From Bacteroidales bacterium (GTDB lineage: Bacteria > Bacteroidota > Bacteroidia > Bacteroidales > P3): 64,000 nt of DNA. The stretch spans positions 1 to 64,000 of the forward strand of contig JAKSMR010000011.1 in NCBI GenBank assembly GCA_024400495.1, in the 5' to 3' direction. The notes under the pieces were generated by a model. That model was given only the letters and a program-made list of their open reading frames with translations. It was not told the DNA's origin and made no database searches. Every line of letters starts with the position of its first letter. Within the stretch, counting starts at the first letter, position 1. The position numbers and the translations under genes were made by a program. Positions 25,608 to 34,785 of the stretch are shown piece after piece.

Positions 25608-27772
25608 GGATTTGGGGAGAAGACATCTCCGTCAAACCTCTCCACGCTCTTGGTGGAATCTTCTCCAACGGTAAACTGGATTCCGATAAGATCCTGGTCT
25701 TTTGAAGAAGTTCCAACAAGAATCTCAAATCGGGCTCCTCTCTTGGGTGAATCCAGCTCTTGGGTCGCTTCGTTGAACTGACGGAACATATCATCCTCGA
25801 TTCTGATTGAGAAAGCCCCATTTTCCTCAATGCTAAGATGGTCGAATGCCACAAGGGTTTTCTTGGGCGACATCGGATCGTCAAGGTCTCGAAGATAGAC
25901 TTGGATGATAGCAGAACCGGCGCCTTCTCCTTTGAAGGTTCCAGAGACTGTCCGGGATTGAGTGTTGAAGGAGACATGATTGATATAGATACCTCCATAG
26001 TTCAAACCGAAACCGAAGGGGAAGAGTGGCTGTTCTGTCAGATAGCGATAGGTACGTCCCTGCATAGAATAATCCTCAAAGGCGGGCAACTGTTGAGTGT
26101 TCTTGTAGAAGGTGACGGGAAGACGTCCGAAAGAGTGATTCTTGTTGGTGAGAGCGTCAACAACGGCATTGCCGATCTCCTGGCCTCCATACCAGCCAAT
26201 CAGAATCGCGTCAACATCGTCAACAACATCTTCTAGGCCAAGAGCACTTCCGGTATAGAGCACCAATACAATAGGCTTGCCTGTGCGACGCTTGAGTTCT
26301 TTGATAAGGTTGACCTGCGAGGAGGGAAGTTCTATCTGGGTTCGGTCGCCACGATGGAATCCGGGTAATTCGACTTGAAGCTCTTCGCCCTCTAGCTCGG
26401 GAGAGAGACCTCCGACAAAGACAATAACGTCTTTCTTCTCTATCTCGTCCCAGAAACGTCGTGAGGGTTTGTATCGCTCATCGACGAGATTGCAGCCTTT
26501 GTCGTAGAAGAGGTTGAACCCTCTCTTTCTCATGGCCTTCCTGACGGTAGATACGTAACGTGGTGTTCCGTTATAGTTGCCTACAGCTACGGCAGAATCG
26601 GCAGCATTAGGTCCAATGAGCGCTATAGATGGCCTGTGGAAAGGCAGCACGCCGTTGTTCTTTAGCATCACAATGCTCTGGCAGGCGGTCTGGTAGGCTA
26701 ATCCATAGTCGCCGTGCCATACAGAAGGAGCGTTCTGGAGTTCGGGATCGTCGACGCCCACTTTCAGTCGGCAACGGAGAATGCGGCGGACATGATTGTT
26801 TATCGTCTCTTCGGAAATATAGCCCGAATCGATGGCCGTGCGAAGGGCGGGTAGTCCGCTCCCACACTCTAAGTCAACCTCGCTGCCAAAGGCGTCCTGC
26901 GCGGCAAGAGCAGCTGTGGCGTGAGTCTTGTGTCTAGGAATGATGGTGTCTCTCTCCCAGCAGTCGTTCAAAGCCCAGCAGTCGGTAACTAGCAGTCCGT
27001 CATAGTGCCATTTGTTCCGAAGAATATCGACCAGAAGATCCTTGTTCGTGCAGCATGGAACCCCATTCAGCCGGTTATATCCACACATCACCTGTTGGAC
27101 GTTGGATCGTTTTACGATATATTCAAAAGCAGGAAGATAGGTGCACCAAAGATCCCGAGGAGAGGCCTTTGAGTCAAATTCGTGGCGCACACCTTCTGGT
27201 CCGCTATGCACGGCTAGATGCTTGATGCAGGCTGTTGTGTATAGGCTTGAAGTATCTCTTCCTTGCAGCCCACGCACTACAGCCAGTCCCATGCGAGCTG
27301 TGAGATAAGGGTCTTCTCCAAAGGTTTCCATACCGCGTCCCCAGCGAGGATCTCGGAAGATGTTGATGTTGGGGGAGAAGAAGGTCAGTCCGGTATTGTC
27401 GCCATAGGAGTTCTCTTTCTGCGACATAACGAACTTGTCGTGAGCCTCTCGTGCAATATTGTCAAAGGTAGTCTCGACCAGTTCGGGGTTGAAGGTTGCG
27501 GCCAGAGCTACAGGCATGGGATATACGGTAGCGTATCCGTTGCGGGCCACCCCATGTAACGCTTCATTCCACCAACTGTAGGGTTTCAATCCCAAGCGAG
27601 GAATGGCGGGATTGGAATGAACCATCAGCGAGAGCTTTTCGTCCAAAGTAAGCCGCCCTAGCAGATCCTCGACTCTCTGGTTGATGGGCAGAGTGGTGTT
27701 CTGAAAAGGATAGTTCTGTGCGAACGATGTGGAGAAGATTGCTGCAAAAAGTAGGAAAAGGATGCGTTTCAT
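25598..27772 (-). CDS. Glycoside hydrolase family 3 enzyme
   Basis: A 724-residue exported enzyme with a signal peptide (cleavage near SFAQ, residue 19). The GH3 N-terminal barrel has the substrate motif PYSWWNEALHGVA, KHLAVHSGPEGVRHEFD, and the nucleophile D264 in LLVTDCWAL. The second domain has VFVGGLSPELEGE and a C-terminal fibronectin-like domain follows FPFGFGLNYG. The W-W-N-E-A-L-H-G pattern is typical of bacterial beta-xylosidase/alpha-arabinofuranosidase-type GH3 enzymes; the exact sugar is not decidable. No SusC/D pair is nearby. Confidence 0.9.
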   Translation of the reverse strand: MKRILFLLFAAIFSTSFAQNYPFQNTTLPINQRVEDLLGRLTLDEKLSLMVHSNPAIPRLGLKPYSWWNEALHGVARNGYATVYPMPVALAATFNPELVETTFDNIAREAHDKFVMSQKENSYGDNTGLTFFSPNINIFRDPRWGRGMETFGEDPYLTARMGLAVVRGLQGRDTSSLYTTACIKHLAVHSGPEGVRHEFDSKASPRDLWCTYLPAFEYIVKRSNVQQVMCGYNRLNGVPCCTNKDLLVDILRNKWHYDGLLVTDCWALNDCWERDTIIPRHKTHATAALAAQDAFGSEVDLECGSGLPALRTAIDSGYISEETINNHVRRILRCRLKVGVDDPELQNAPSVWHGDYGLAYQTACQSIVMLKNNGVLPFHRPSIALIGPNAADSAVAVGNYNGTPRYVSTVRKAMRKRGFNLFYDKGCNLVDERYKPSRRFWDEIEKKDVIVFVGGLSPELEGEELQVELPGFHRGDRTQIELPSSQVNLIKELKRRTGKPIVLVLYTGSALGLEDVVDDVDAILIGWYGGQEIGNAVVDALTNKNHSFGRLPVTFYKNTQQLPAFEDYSMQGRTYRYLTEQPLFPFGFGLNYGGIYINHVSFNTQSRTVSGTFKGEGAGSAIIQVYLRDLDDPMSPKKTLVAFDHLSIEENGAFSIRIEDDMFRQFNEATQELDSPKRGARFEILVGTSSKDQDLIGIQFTVGEDSTKSVERFDGDVFSPNPYK

Positions 27773-27786
27773 GAGTGGGTTGATAA

Positions 27787-27811
27787 AGGGCGGCGACTTG
27801 TGCCACCGCCC
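27787..27811 (-). terminator. Hairpin after fba
   Basis: On the minus strand GGGCGGTGGC pairs with GCCGCCC with a bulge, followed by TTTATC. It lies between the fba stop and the GH3 start. Confidence 0.55.
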
Positions 27812-27888
27812 CTATGCTGGAAAGGATGTTTCTTGAGCGTTTTGTAAAGTCTATTATATGATAGGACTTCACAATCCAAACTGCTGAC

Positions 27889-28896
27889 TTATTGTTCGAT
27901 CAGTTTGTTGTCGGATCCGAGCACGTTCTTGATCTTGTGGATGTACATCTGCTTCATGCTCTCGCGAGCGGGCTTGAGGTACTGACGAGGATCGAAGTGA
28001 GAAGGATTCTCGGCAAGATGCTTGCGAACAGCTGCGGTCATAGCGAGACGGCTGTCGGAGTCGATGTTGATCTTGCAAACGGCGCTCTTGCTGGCTTTGC
28101 GGAGCTGCTCTTCGGGAATGCCTACAGCAGCCTTGAGTGCGCCACCATTGGTGTTGATGGTTTCAACATGTTCCTGAGGAACGGAGCTGGAGCCGTGGAG
28201 AACGATGGGGAATCCGGGAAGTTTCTTCTCGATGGCTTCGAGGACGTCGAAAGCGAGGGGAGGAGGAACGAGGCGGCCGGTCTCGGGGTCGATGGTGCAT
28301 TGTTCGGGGGTGAACTTATAGGCGCCGTGGCTGGTACCGATGGAGATAGCAAGGCTGTCAACGCCGGTCTTGGTTACGAAATCGATAACCTCTTCGGGTT
28401 TGGTGTAGTGGCTCTCGGCAGAAGAAACCTCGTCTTCTACGCCGGCAAGCACGCCGAGTTCGCCTTCTACGGTTACGTCGAACTGGTGAGCGTATTCAAC
28501 AACCTTCTTGGTCATGGCTACGTTCTCGTCGTAGGGGAGGGAGGATCCGTCGATCATTACGCTAGAGAAGCCCATGTCGATGCAGCTCTTGCAGGTCTCG
28601 AAGCTGTCGCCGTGGTCGAGGTGGAGCACGATCTCGGGATGTTTGCAGCCAAGCTCTTTAGCGTACTCTACAGCACCTTCGGCCATATAACGGAGAAGGG
28701 TCTGGTTGGCGTAATCGCGAGCGCCGCGGCTAACCTGCATGATAACAGGGGATTTGGTCTCTACTGCAGCCATGATGATAGCCTGCATCTGTTCCATATT
28801 GTTAAAGTTGAAAGCAGGTATTGCGTAACCGCCATCTACGGCCTTGGCGAACATTTTGCGGGTGTTCACAAGCCCGATCTTCTTATAATCTACCAT
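27889..28896 (-). CDS. fba: Class II fructose-bisphosphate aldolase
   Basis: A 335-residue zinc aldolase that splits fructose 1,6-bisphosphate in glycolysis. Visible are the N-terminal YAIPAFNFNNMEQ, zinc-ligand motif LHLDHGDSFE near residue 97, GVEDEVSSAESHYTKPEE, LAISIGTSHGAYKF, and the glycine-rich VLHGSSSVPQEHV. Length and motifs are those of the Bacteroidales enzyme. A TATATTTG -7 box is about 77 bases upstream, with an 11-bp array further upstream. Confidence 0.95.
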   Translation of the reverse strand: MVDYKKIGLVNTRKMFAKAVDGGYAIPAFNFNNMEQMQAIIMAAVETKSPVIMQVSRGARDYANQTLLRYMAEGAVEYAKELGCKHPEIVLHLDHGDSFETCKSCIDMGFSSVMIDGSSLPYDENVAMTKKVVEYAHQFDVTVEGELGVLAGVEDEVSSAESHYTKPEEVIDFVTKTGVDSLAISIGTSHGAYKFTPEQCTIDPETGRLVPPPLAFDVLEAIEKKLPGFPIVLHGSSSVPQEHVETINTNGGALKAAVGIPEEQLRKASKSAVCKINIDSDSRLAMTAAVRKHLAENPSHFDPRQYLKPARESMKQMYIHKIKNVLGSDNKLIEQ

Positions 28897-28972
28897 GATG
28901 ATGTTTTGTTATTGTTCTTATTGATTGATATACTGATAAGTATGTGCCCATTCCTTTGGGGAATTGGGTTTG

Positions 28973-28980
28973 CAAATATA
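28973..28980 (-). promoter_or_regulatory. -7 box for fba
   Basis: TATATTTG followed by CAAACC on the minus strand, about 77 bases before the ATG. Confidence 0.6.
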
Positions 28981-29108
28981 GTAATTTATTTTAATCTGAC
29001 AGAATAATAGATTTCTGGAATGAAAATATTCTTACAATCCAGATTGTTTCTTGGCAGATGTTTCCCTTGCCCTTGCGTCGTGGCTCTCTCCTCTCAGGTA
29101 GCCGATTT

Positions 29109-29185
29109 CGCGACGTTGATGCGACGTTGATGCGACGTTAATGCGACGCTAATGCGACACAAGTGCGACGCTAGTGCGAGGAAGG
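29109..29185. repeat. 11-bp-period intergenic array 4 (TGCGACGTTGA)
   Basis: Seven contiguous units start at 29109, 29120, 29131, 29142, 29153, 29164 and 29175, consensus TGCGACG(T/C)T(G/A)A. It ends eight bases before the stop of the small lipoprotein gene and lies about 130 bases upstream of the fba -7 box. Confidence 0.92.
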
Positions 29186-29192
29186 GGGCGGG

Positions 29193-29429
29193 CTACTTCT
29201 TCTTGTATCCTACGGCGACGCCTTCGCAACCGGGGATTCTCTCGCCTGCTTCAAGGCAGACCTGATAGCGGTTGTCGAGAGAACGGCAGGCTTTTTCTTC
29301 GCCTACGTAGGTTTCTTCTTCCTCAATGACTTGTCCGTGGGAGACGCAGCAGTAGCATTGTTTGAGATCGCAGGAGGCGAGTGTTGCCAGCGAGAGAAGC
29401 ATGGCGCTGGCGAGAAGTGCTTTTTTCAT
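29193..29429 (-). CDS. Small lipoprotein
   Basis: A 78-residue protein. The start at 29429 gives a clean lipoprotein signal (MKKALLASAMLLSLATLASC, Cys20). The mature peptide is Cys-rich (CDLKQCYCC plus two more), with an acidic run EEEETYVGEE. I recognise no family. It follows the GH92 gene by 41 bases and may be its operon partner. Confidence 0.65.
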   Translation of the reverse strand: MKKALLASAMLLSLATLASCDLKQCYCCVSHGQVIEEEETYVGEEKACRSLDNRYQVCLEAGERIPGCEGVAVGYKKK

Positions 29430-29470
29430 AATCCGTGTGTTTTTAATGTTTGTGATGGGAGTGTTTGTTA

Positions 29471-32400
29471 TTATGTTAATGGGGTTTCTCCGCTTTCGGA
29501 GATCTTGATTTCGTCGATGAAGAGCCAAGCCTGCTGGCCGGCGCTGATGTGCCAGGAAGGCAGTTTTCCGTAGTTGGTTACCTTGATCTTGAGATAGCGG
29601 GCTGTGGCGTTGCCCGAAACTTCGAAGCTCTTCTGGCGCGAGTCTTCTTTGTAGTTCCAGGTGGGGTCGCTCATGGCGGTCTTCGCTAAGTCGTTAACTT
29701 TGTTGAAGATGGCGTAGTTGTGGCCGTCTTCTGAGTACTCGACTTCTATTCCGGCGGGGAAGAAGACCCAGGAGCGGCAGTCGCTCAAACAATCGACGGA
29801 TACGAGGTTTATCTGTTTGGTGTGGAGGAGGTCGACGACAACTTCCATGTCGCTCTGCCAGCCTTGCCATCCGCCGATGCGGTAGTTTGTTGTTCCGTAG
29901 AGGCGGTCGATGAGCCCTTCTTCGCCGCTGTCGCGATACTGTTTGTCGGGCTCTGTGATGTAGGTGAGTTTCTTGTCGGCTACGAAACGGGTAAGGTGCT
30001 GTTCGACTACGTTGCTATAGCCTTTTTCGGGAGAATAGGCAACGGCTTTGATCGTAATATCGCTATTGATGGGAATGGCTGTGGTGTAGCGGAATGCATT
30101 GGTGTCGGGAGTGGTTCCGTCAAGTGTGTAGTAGATTGTGCAGTCTTCGGTTGCGTTGGTGAAGATCTGGAGCGAAATGCTGTCGTTGAAACGTTGTTCC
30201 CAACGGCTGAAATAGGGTGTGGCAATAATGTAGCGATCTTCAATTCCGGTAAGATAGGTGTTGAAATGTTCGGCGCCGAAGCTCGTGTTGGGACTGCTGC
30301 TCATGTTGAAATCGAGAACGCAGCCTTCGCGCAAATCTCTTCCGAGTACGAAAGCGTTGCCAACCAGACCTTGTCCGTCAAGTCCGTCGATGAGGAGTCC
30401 GGCAACATATTTGTTCCTATGGCTTGTGTTGTTTGCTAGGATCTCTATTGTCTTGCCGTTCTCCAGACGGATAGTTGCTTTCTTGAAGAGAGGGCTTCCG
30501 ATGGCGTAGTGGTCGCTTCCGGGGCAGACGGGATAGAATCCGAGGGCGCTGAAGACGTACCAGGCGGCCATCTGTCCGCAGTCGTCGTTGCCAATCTCGC
30601 CGTCGGGCTTGGAGGTATAGAGCTCTGTGCAGATCTGGCGGACGAGCTCGGCGGTCTTCCATTGTCTGCCAAGATAGTTGTAGAGGTAGGCGGCATGGTG
30701 AGAGGGCTCGTTGCCGTGGGCATATTGGCCGATAAGGCCGTCGATGTCGCTCTGGTCGCGTCCTTCAAGCTTGGCTGTGGTGTGGAAGAGGGAGTCGAGG
30801 AACTGCTCGGCTCTGTCGTTGCCGCCCAGCATATTGAAGTAGTTCTTCAGGTCGTGTGGAACGTAAGTGGAATATTGCCAGGAGTTGGCTTCTGTGAAGT
30901 GGTTGTTGACTTCTGTGGGAGAGAATGGCGACACGAATCCTCCGTTGCGACGGGCGTGCATGAACCCGTTTTCGTCCATGATGTTCTTCCACGACTGGGC
31001 TCTTCGGATATAGATGCGATAGATGCTGTCTCCTGCGCCTATAGCCTTGGCGTATTGGGCGATACACCAGTCGTCGAAAGCGTATTCGAGGGTCTTGGAG
31101 ACGGACTCGTTGTCGGTCTCGCTACTCAGATAGCCCATTCTTGCGTAGGAGCGATGGGCTTCGGTACGATTGGAGGTTGCGACCATCGCGTTGAGGAGAT
31201 TCTTGCGGAAGGAGTCGTCGAACTGGTCGAGGATTCCGGCCTTCTGGGCGTCGAGGATTACGGGAACGGCATGGTAGCCGATCATGCAATGGGTCTCGTG
31301 GCTGGAGAGTTCCCACATGGGCAGCTCTCTGCCGGTTTCCCAGCATTTTTCGAAGGTGTACATAAAGTCGGCTGTGCGTTCTCTGTCGATGAGCGTGAGC
31401 AGAGGATGGAGCGCGCGATAGGTGTCCCAAAGGGAGAAGACGGTATAGATGCGACGGCCTTTGTCGCAGGTGTAGATGCTGTCGTTCTGGCCTCTATAGC
31501 GTCCGTCAATGTCGCTATAGAGGTAAGGCGCTGTGAAACAATGGTAAAGCGAAGTGTAGAAGTTCCGTCTATCCTCCTTGGTTCCGCCTTCGACCTTGAT
31601 TTTGGAGAGCTCCTTCTCCCAGGTCTGATGGGCTTGAGCCCTTACCTCGTTGAACGAGAAGGGGTGGATGCCGCCGTTGTCTTTGCGAGGATGCGAGGGG
31701 TTTAGCGATTCTGCGAGGTTTTTCAATGCGCCATCTTCATCGACGGCGGAGATGGCTATGCGTAGTTCCACATCCTTCACCTCTTCGGGGAAATAGAGTA
31801 CGGCATAGGCAGTCTCGCTTTCGTCGACAACTATGCCTTTGGGGGCTTTGATATAGGATATGCTGTCGAACTCCACGTTGGCGGCCATCGCAAAATAGCA
31901 ATATTGGTTGGGGCTCCAGGAGGAGGAGTGTCGGTAGCCGACGATGGCATCTTCGTATGGATCGTAGTGCAGTTCGCAATCTAGGGTCTTGTCTCGGCTG
32001 GTAAGGTCTACTACGATGCCTTTGGGACCTTTGGAGGGGAATGTGTAGCGGTGGACGGCAAAGCGTTCGGCGACAGTCAGCTCGGCCAGCACGCGCGAGT
32101 TGTCGAGGATCACGCTATAGTATCCCGGTTCGGCACGTTCGCTCTTATGGGAGAAATGGCTCTTGTATTTTTTCTGTGCCATCCAGTCCTGATCGATGTC
32201 CTGCTCGCCGGAGAAGGGCATCACGAGGATGTCGCCATAGTCCTCGCAGCCTGTACCGCTTAGGTGGGTGTGGGAAAAGCCGTAGATGGTGTCGTCGGAA
32301 TAGTGGTATACGCTACATCCGTCCCAACCTTCGAGGCGGGTGTCGGGGCTAGGCTGGATCATTCCGAAGGGCACGATGGCGCCGGGAAAAGTGTGGCCGT

Positions 32401-32500
32401 GCAGATCGGTACCCACAAAGGGGTTCACGTAGTCGGTTAGCTCGCGCTGGCATGAAGCCAGAACGATGATGGCGGCGAGAAGAGTAAGGAGTCGTTTCAT
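29471..32500 (-). CDS. GH92 family alpha-mannosidase, lipoprotein
   Basis: A 1009-residue protein with a lipoprotein signal (lipobox LASC, Cys17). The GH92 core runs from DYVNPFVGTDLHGHTFPGA to about residue 740, with GFSHTHLSGTG, the LWDTYRALHPL motif and GNDDCGQMAAWYVFSALG, which is the calcium and catalytic-acid region of the family. GH92 enzymes remove alpha-linked mannose from host or yeast glycans. The final ~250 residues add a chitobiase C-terminal-like strand pair (TIYYTLDGTTPDTN) and a galactose-binding-like domain, an extension beyond the usual ~740-residue enzyme. Confidence 0.93.
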   Translation of the reverse strand: MKRLLTLLAAIIVLASCQRELTDYVNPFVGTDLHGHTFPGAIVPFGMIQPSPDTRLEGWDGCSVYHYSDDTIYGFSHTHLSGTGCEDYGDILVMPFSGEQDIDQDWMAQKKYKSHFSHKSERAEPGYYSVILDNSRVLAELTVAERFAVHRYTFPSKGPKGIVVDLTSRDKTLDCELHYDPYEDAIVGYRHSSSWSPNQYCYFAMAANVEFDSISYIKAPKGIVVDESETAYAVLYFPEEVKDVELRIAISAVDEDGALKNLAESLNPSHPRKDNGGIHPFSFNEVRAQAHQTWEKELSKIKVEGGTKEDRRNFYTSLYHCFTAPYLYSDIDGRYRGQNDSIYTCDKGRRIYTVFSLWDTYRALHPLLTLIDRERTADFMYTFEKCWETGRELPMWELSSHETHCMIGYHAVPVILDAQKAGILDQFDDSFRKNLLNAMVATSNRTEAHRSYARMGYLSSETDNESVSKTLEYAFDDWCIAQYAKAIGAGDSIYRIYIRRAQSWKNIMDENGFMHARRNGGFVSPFSPTEVNNHFTEANSWQYSTYVPHDLKNYFNMLGGNDRAEQFLDSLFHTTAKLEGRDQSDIDGLIGQYAHGNEPSHHAAYLYNYLGRQWKTAELVRQICTELYTSKPDGEIGNDDCGQMAAWYVFSALGFYPVCPGSDHYAIGSPLFKKATIRLENGKTIEILANNTSHRNKYVAGLLIDGLDGQGLVGNAFVLGRDLREGCVLDFNMSSSPNTSFGAEHFNTYLTGIEDRYIIATPYFSRWEQRFNDSISLQIFTNATEDCTIYYTLDGTTPDTNAFRYTTAIPINSDITIKAVAYSPEKGYSNVVEQHLTRFVADKKLTYITEPDKQYRDSGEEGLIDRLYGTTNYRIGGWQGWQSDMEVVVDLLHTKQINLVSVDCLSDCRSWVFFPAGIEVEYSEDGHNYAIFNKVNDLAKTAMSDPTWNYKEDSRQKSFEVSGNATARYLKIKVTNYGKLPSWHISAGQQAWLFIDEIKISESGETPLT

Positions 32501-32596
32501 TCTGATGCGCTATTGGCGATGCGGGGTTTGTTGTCGGATAAGGTGGCTTGTTGTCCTAGTCTAACGTATGGGTTGCCTATCTCTTGCCATATATCA

Positions 32597-32652
32597 ATTC
32601 CGTACTTAGTTCGGAATTGATTCGGAATTGGTACGGAATTGATTCGGAATTG
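32597..32652. repeat. 11-bp-period intergenic array 5 (TTCGGAATTGA)
   Basis: Four contiguous units start at 32609, 32620, 32631 and 32642, consensus TTCGGAATTGA, with a degenerate TTCCG unit at 32597. It lies 97 bases upstream of the GH92 start and 54 bases after the glucokinase stop. Confidence 0.9.
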
Positions 32653-32706
32653 ATGGCTGTTAAGTCCTTGCTTACAATAGGTTAGATAGGACGTTTCCAG
32701 GCTCTT

Positions 32707-33660
32707 TTATTTCTTCATCTTGATAAGTGCGGCAGCTCCAAGGATGGCTACTTCGTTGGCAGCCAGCTGACTGATGTGGATGTCGCAGCTTCCCTCGTAG
32801 ATGTTGAGCAGATGTTTCTTGAAGCTTTCGCGGAGTGGTTTCAGGAGCGGTTCGCCCACTTTGGCGGGGCCACCCATGAGGAAGATGGCTTCGGGAGCCG
32901 AGAAGGTGACGCTGTTGGCCATAGCAATACCAAGCAGATAGCCGGTCTTCTCGTAGGTCTTGAGAGCTACGGGGTCGCCAGCATTGGCGGCGTCGCCAAT
33001 CATCTTGGAGGTTACATCCTTGTCTTCTACGCCTTGGAGCGATTGGGTGTCGTCCATCTCTTTGCGGGTTTCGCAATAAGTCTGAACGATGCCGCGGGCG
33101 GAGGTATAGGTCTCGAGACAGCCCTTGCGACCGCAGGAGCATTGGCGTCCTTCGGGGATGAGGATGTTGTGGCCCAACTCGCCAGCTCCGCCTGTAGAGC
33201 CGTGGACGAGCTTGCCGTCAACCACGATGCCGCTGCCCACGCCGGTTCCGAGAGTGAACATGATGAAATGCTGCATCCCTTTGGCACCTCCGTAAACCAG
33301 CTCGCCAAAAGCGGCTGCGTTGGCGTCGTTGCTCAGCACAACGGGAACATCCATATATTCGTGCATCTCTTTCTGGAAATCCAGCACGCCCTTGATGGTG
33401 AGATTGGGAGCGTTGTCGACACATCCGGTATAGAAATTGCCGTTGGGCGCGCCGATGCCGATGCCTTCGATTTCGGCCACGTCGTTGGCCTTCATCATCT
33501 CCGAGATGGAAGCCATGATGTCCTTGATGTAAGGTTTCAGTTCGGTATATCGGTTGGTGGGAAGATTGCGATGGTCGACGATTTTTCCGTCGTTGCGAAC
33601 GAGGCCCATATCTGTGTTTGTGCCTCCAATATCAATGCCGATAGCGTAGCTGGTATTCAT
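32707..33660 (-). CDS. ROK family glucokinase-like sugar kinase
   Basis: A 317-residue kinase. The ATP motif IGIDIGGTNTDMGLV is at the N terminus, LSNDANAAAFGE and TLGTGVGSGIVVDG form the sugar and phosphate sites, and the ROK zinc motif CSCGRKGCLETY is near residue 185. The start at 33660 is chosen for the immediate ROK fold start; the longer frame crosses the -7 box. ROK kinases in Bacteroidota phosphorylate glucose or other hexoses. It is divergent from phoH. Confidence 0.9.
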   Translation of the reverse strand: MNTSYAIGIDIGGTNTDMGLVRNDGKIVDHRNLPTNRYTELKPYIKDIMASISEMMKANDVAEIEGIGIGAPNGNFYTGCVDNAPNLTIKGVLDFQKEMHEYMDVPVVLSNDANAAAFGELVYGGAKGMQHFIMFTLGTGVGSGIVVDGKLVHGSTGGAGELGHNILIPEGRQCSCGRKGCLETYTSARGIVQTYCETRKEMDDTQSLQGVEDKDVTSKMIGDAANAGDPVALKTYEKTGYLLGIAMANSVTFSAPEAIFLMGGPAKVGEPLLKPLRESFKKHLLNIYEGSCDIHISQLAANEVAILGAAALIKMKK

Positions 33661-33697
33661 GGTTTTATATATTTGATTCATTAATATTTTGAGAATG

Positions 33698-33705
33698 CAA
33701 AGATA
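33698..33705 (-). promoter_or_regulatory. -7 box for the ROK kinase
   Basis: TATCTTTG followed by CATTC on the minus strand, 37 bases before the ATG. Confidence 0.7.
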
Positions 33706-33735
33706 GGAAAAAATATCCATATTGAAAAATATTTG

Positions 33736-33743
33736 TAATTTTG
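33736..33743 (+). promoter_or_regulatory. -7 box for phoH
   Basis: TAATTTTG followed by CACCC, 31 bases before the phoH ATG, in a divergent promoter region only 114 bases long. Confidence 0.65.
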
Positions 33744-33774
33744 CACCCAATTAATACTACGATAAACGACCGCA

Positions 33775-34785
33775 ATGGAAGATAAACCACTAGAAAAGAT
33801 ATTCTCGCTCGAAGAGATTGACTATGCTCGTTTTTGGGGGACCAACGACAAATTGTTGGATTTTGTTCGCATCCTTTTCCCCAAATTGAAACTTATTGTG
33901 CGCGGAGAGATGCTCAAAGCTATCGGCAGCTCGGAGGAGATAGAATTCTTCGAAGGCAAACTGGCCGCCATGATGACTTATTACGAAAAATTCGGACGCA
34001 TCAACGAGAACGCCATTATGCAGATTATGGAGAACGGAGGCTCCACTCCCGATGCCGAAACCAACGACGAAATCCTTGTCCATGGCCGCGACGGACTTCT
34101 TGTCAAAGCCCGCACGCCTAACCAGAAACGGCTTATAGAGGCTGTAAAGAAAAACGATATGGTTTTCGCTATCGGTCCTGCCGGAACGGGAAAGACCTAT
34201 ACGGCCGTTGCTCTTGCTGTGAGAGCGTTGAAAAACAAGGAGATCCGCCGCATAATCCTTACCCGTCCTGCTGTCGAGGCTGGCGAAAATCTCGGTTTCC
34301 TTCCTGGCGATCTGAGAGACAAGCTGGACCCCTATCTGCAGCCTTTGTATGACGCACTTCGTGACATGATTCCCCAGCAGAAGCTGCTTGGATATTGGGA
34401 AGATAATACTATCGAGATCGCTCCGTTGGCCTTCATGCGAGGCCGCACTCTGGACAACGCTTTCGTCATTCTCGACGAAGCCCAGAACGCAACAGCCTCC
34501 CAGCTTAAGATGTTCCTTACCCGTATGGGCAAGAATGCCAAGTTCGTCATCACGGGCGACATAACACAAATCGACCTTCCCCGCCACCAGACATCGGGCC
34601 TGGTTCAGGCAACCAAGATTCTCAAAGGTATTGATGGTATTGAGGTTATTGAGCTGGATAACAGCGATGTGGTCCGTCATCGTCTTGTCACAAAGATCAT
34701 CCGGGCCTACGACCGTCTAGGTGACGAGCTGGCAGCCCAAAAGCCGGAAGAGCGCATAAAAGAAACAGAGGAGGACAAGGAATGA
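33775..34785 (+). CDS. phoH: PhoH family ATPase
   Basis: A 336-residue protein with an N-terminal KH-like region and a PhoH ATPase domain. Walker A is GPAGTGKT (residues 134-141), Walker B is FVILDEAQNAT, and FVITGDITQIDLP follows, all typical of the family. PhoH proteins are linked to RNA metabolism and often sit beside ybeY; here ispE follows instead, overlapping by four bases (ATGA), which indicates translational coupling. Confidence 0.94.
   Translation: MEDKPLEKIFSLEEIDYARFWGTNDKLLDFVRILFPKLKLIVRGEMLKAIGSSEEIEFFEGKLAAMMTYYEKFGRINENAIMQIMENGGSTPDAETNDEILVHGRDGLLVKARTPNQKRLIEAVKKNDMVFAIGPAGTGKTYTAVALAVRALKNKEIRRIILTRPAVEAGENLGFLPGDLRDKLDPYLQPLYDALRDMIPQQKLLGYWEDNTIEIAPLAFMRGRTLDNAFVILDEAQNATASQLKMFLTRMGKNAKFVITGDITQIDLPRHQTSGLVQATKILKGIDGIEVIELDNSDVVRHRLVTKIIRAYDRLGDELAAQKPEERIKETEEDKE

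Noticed and set aside
32707..33750. Longer ROK kinase starting at 33750
   Set aside because: The extra 30 codons cross the -7 box at 33698-33705 and have no similarity to ROK proteins.
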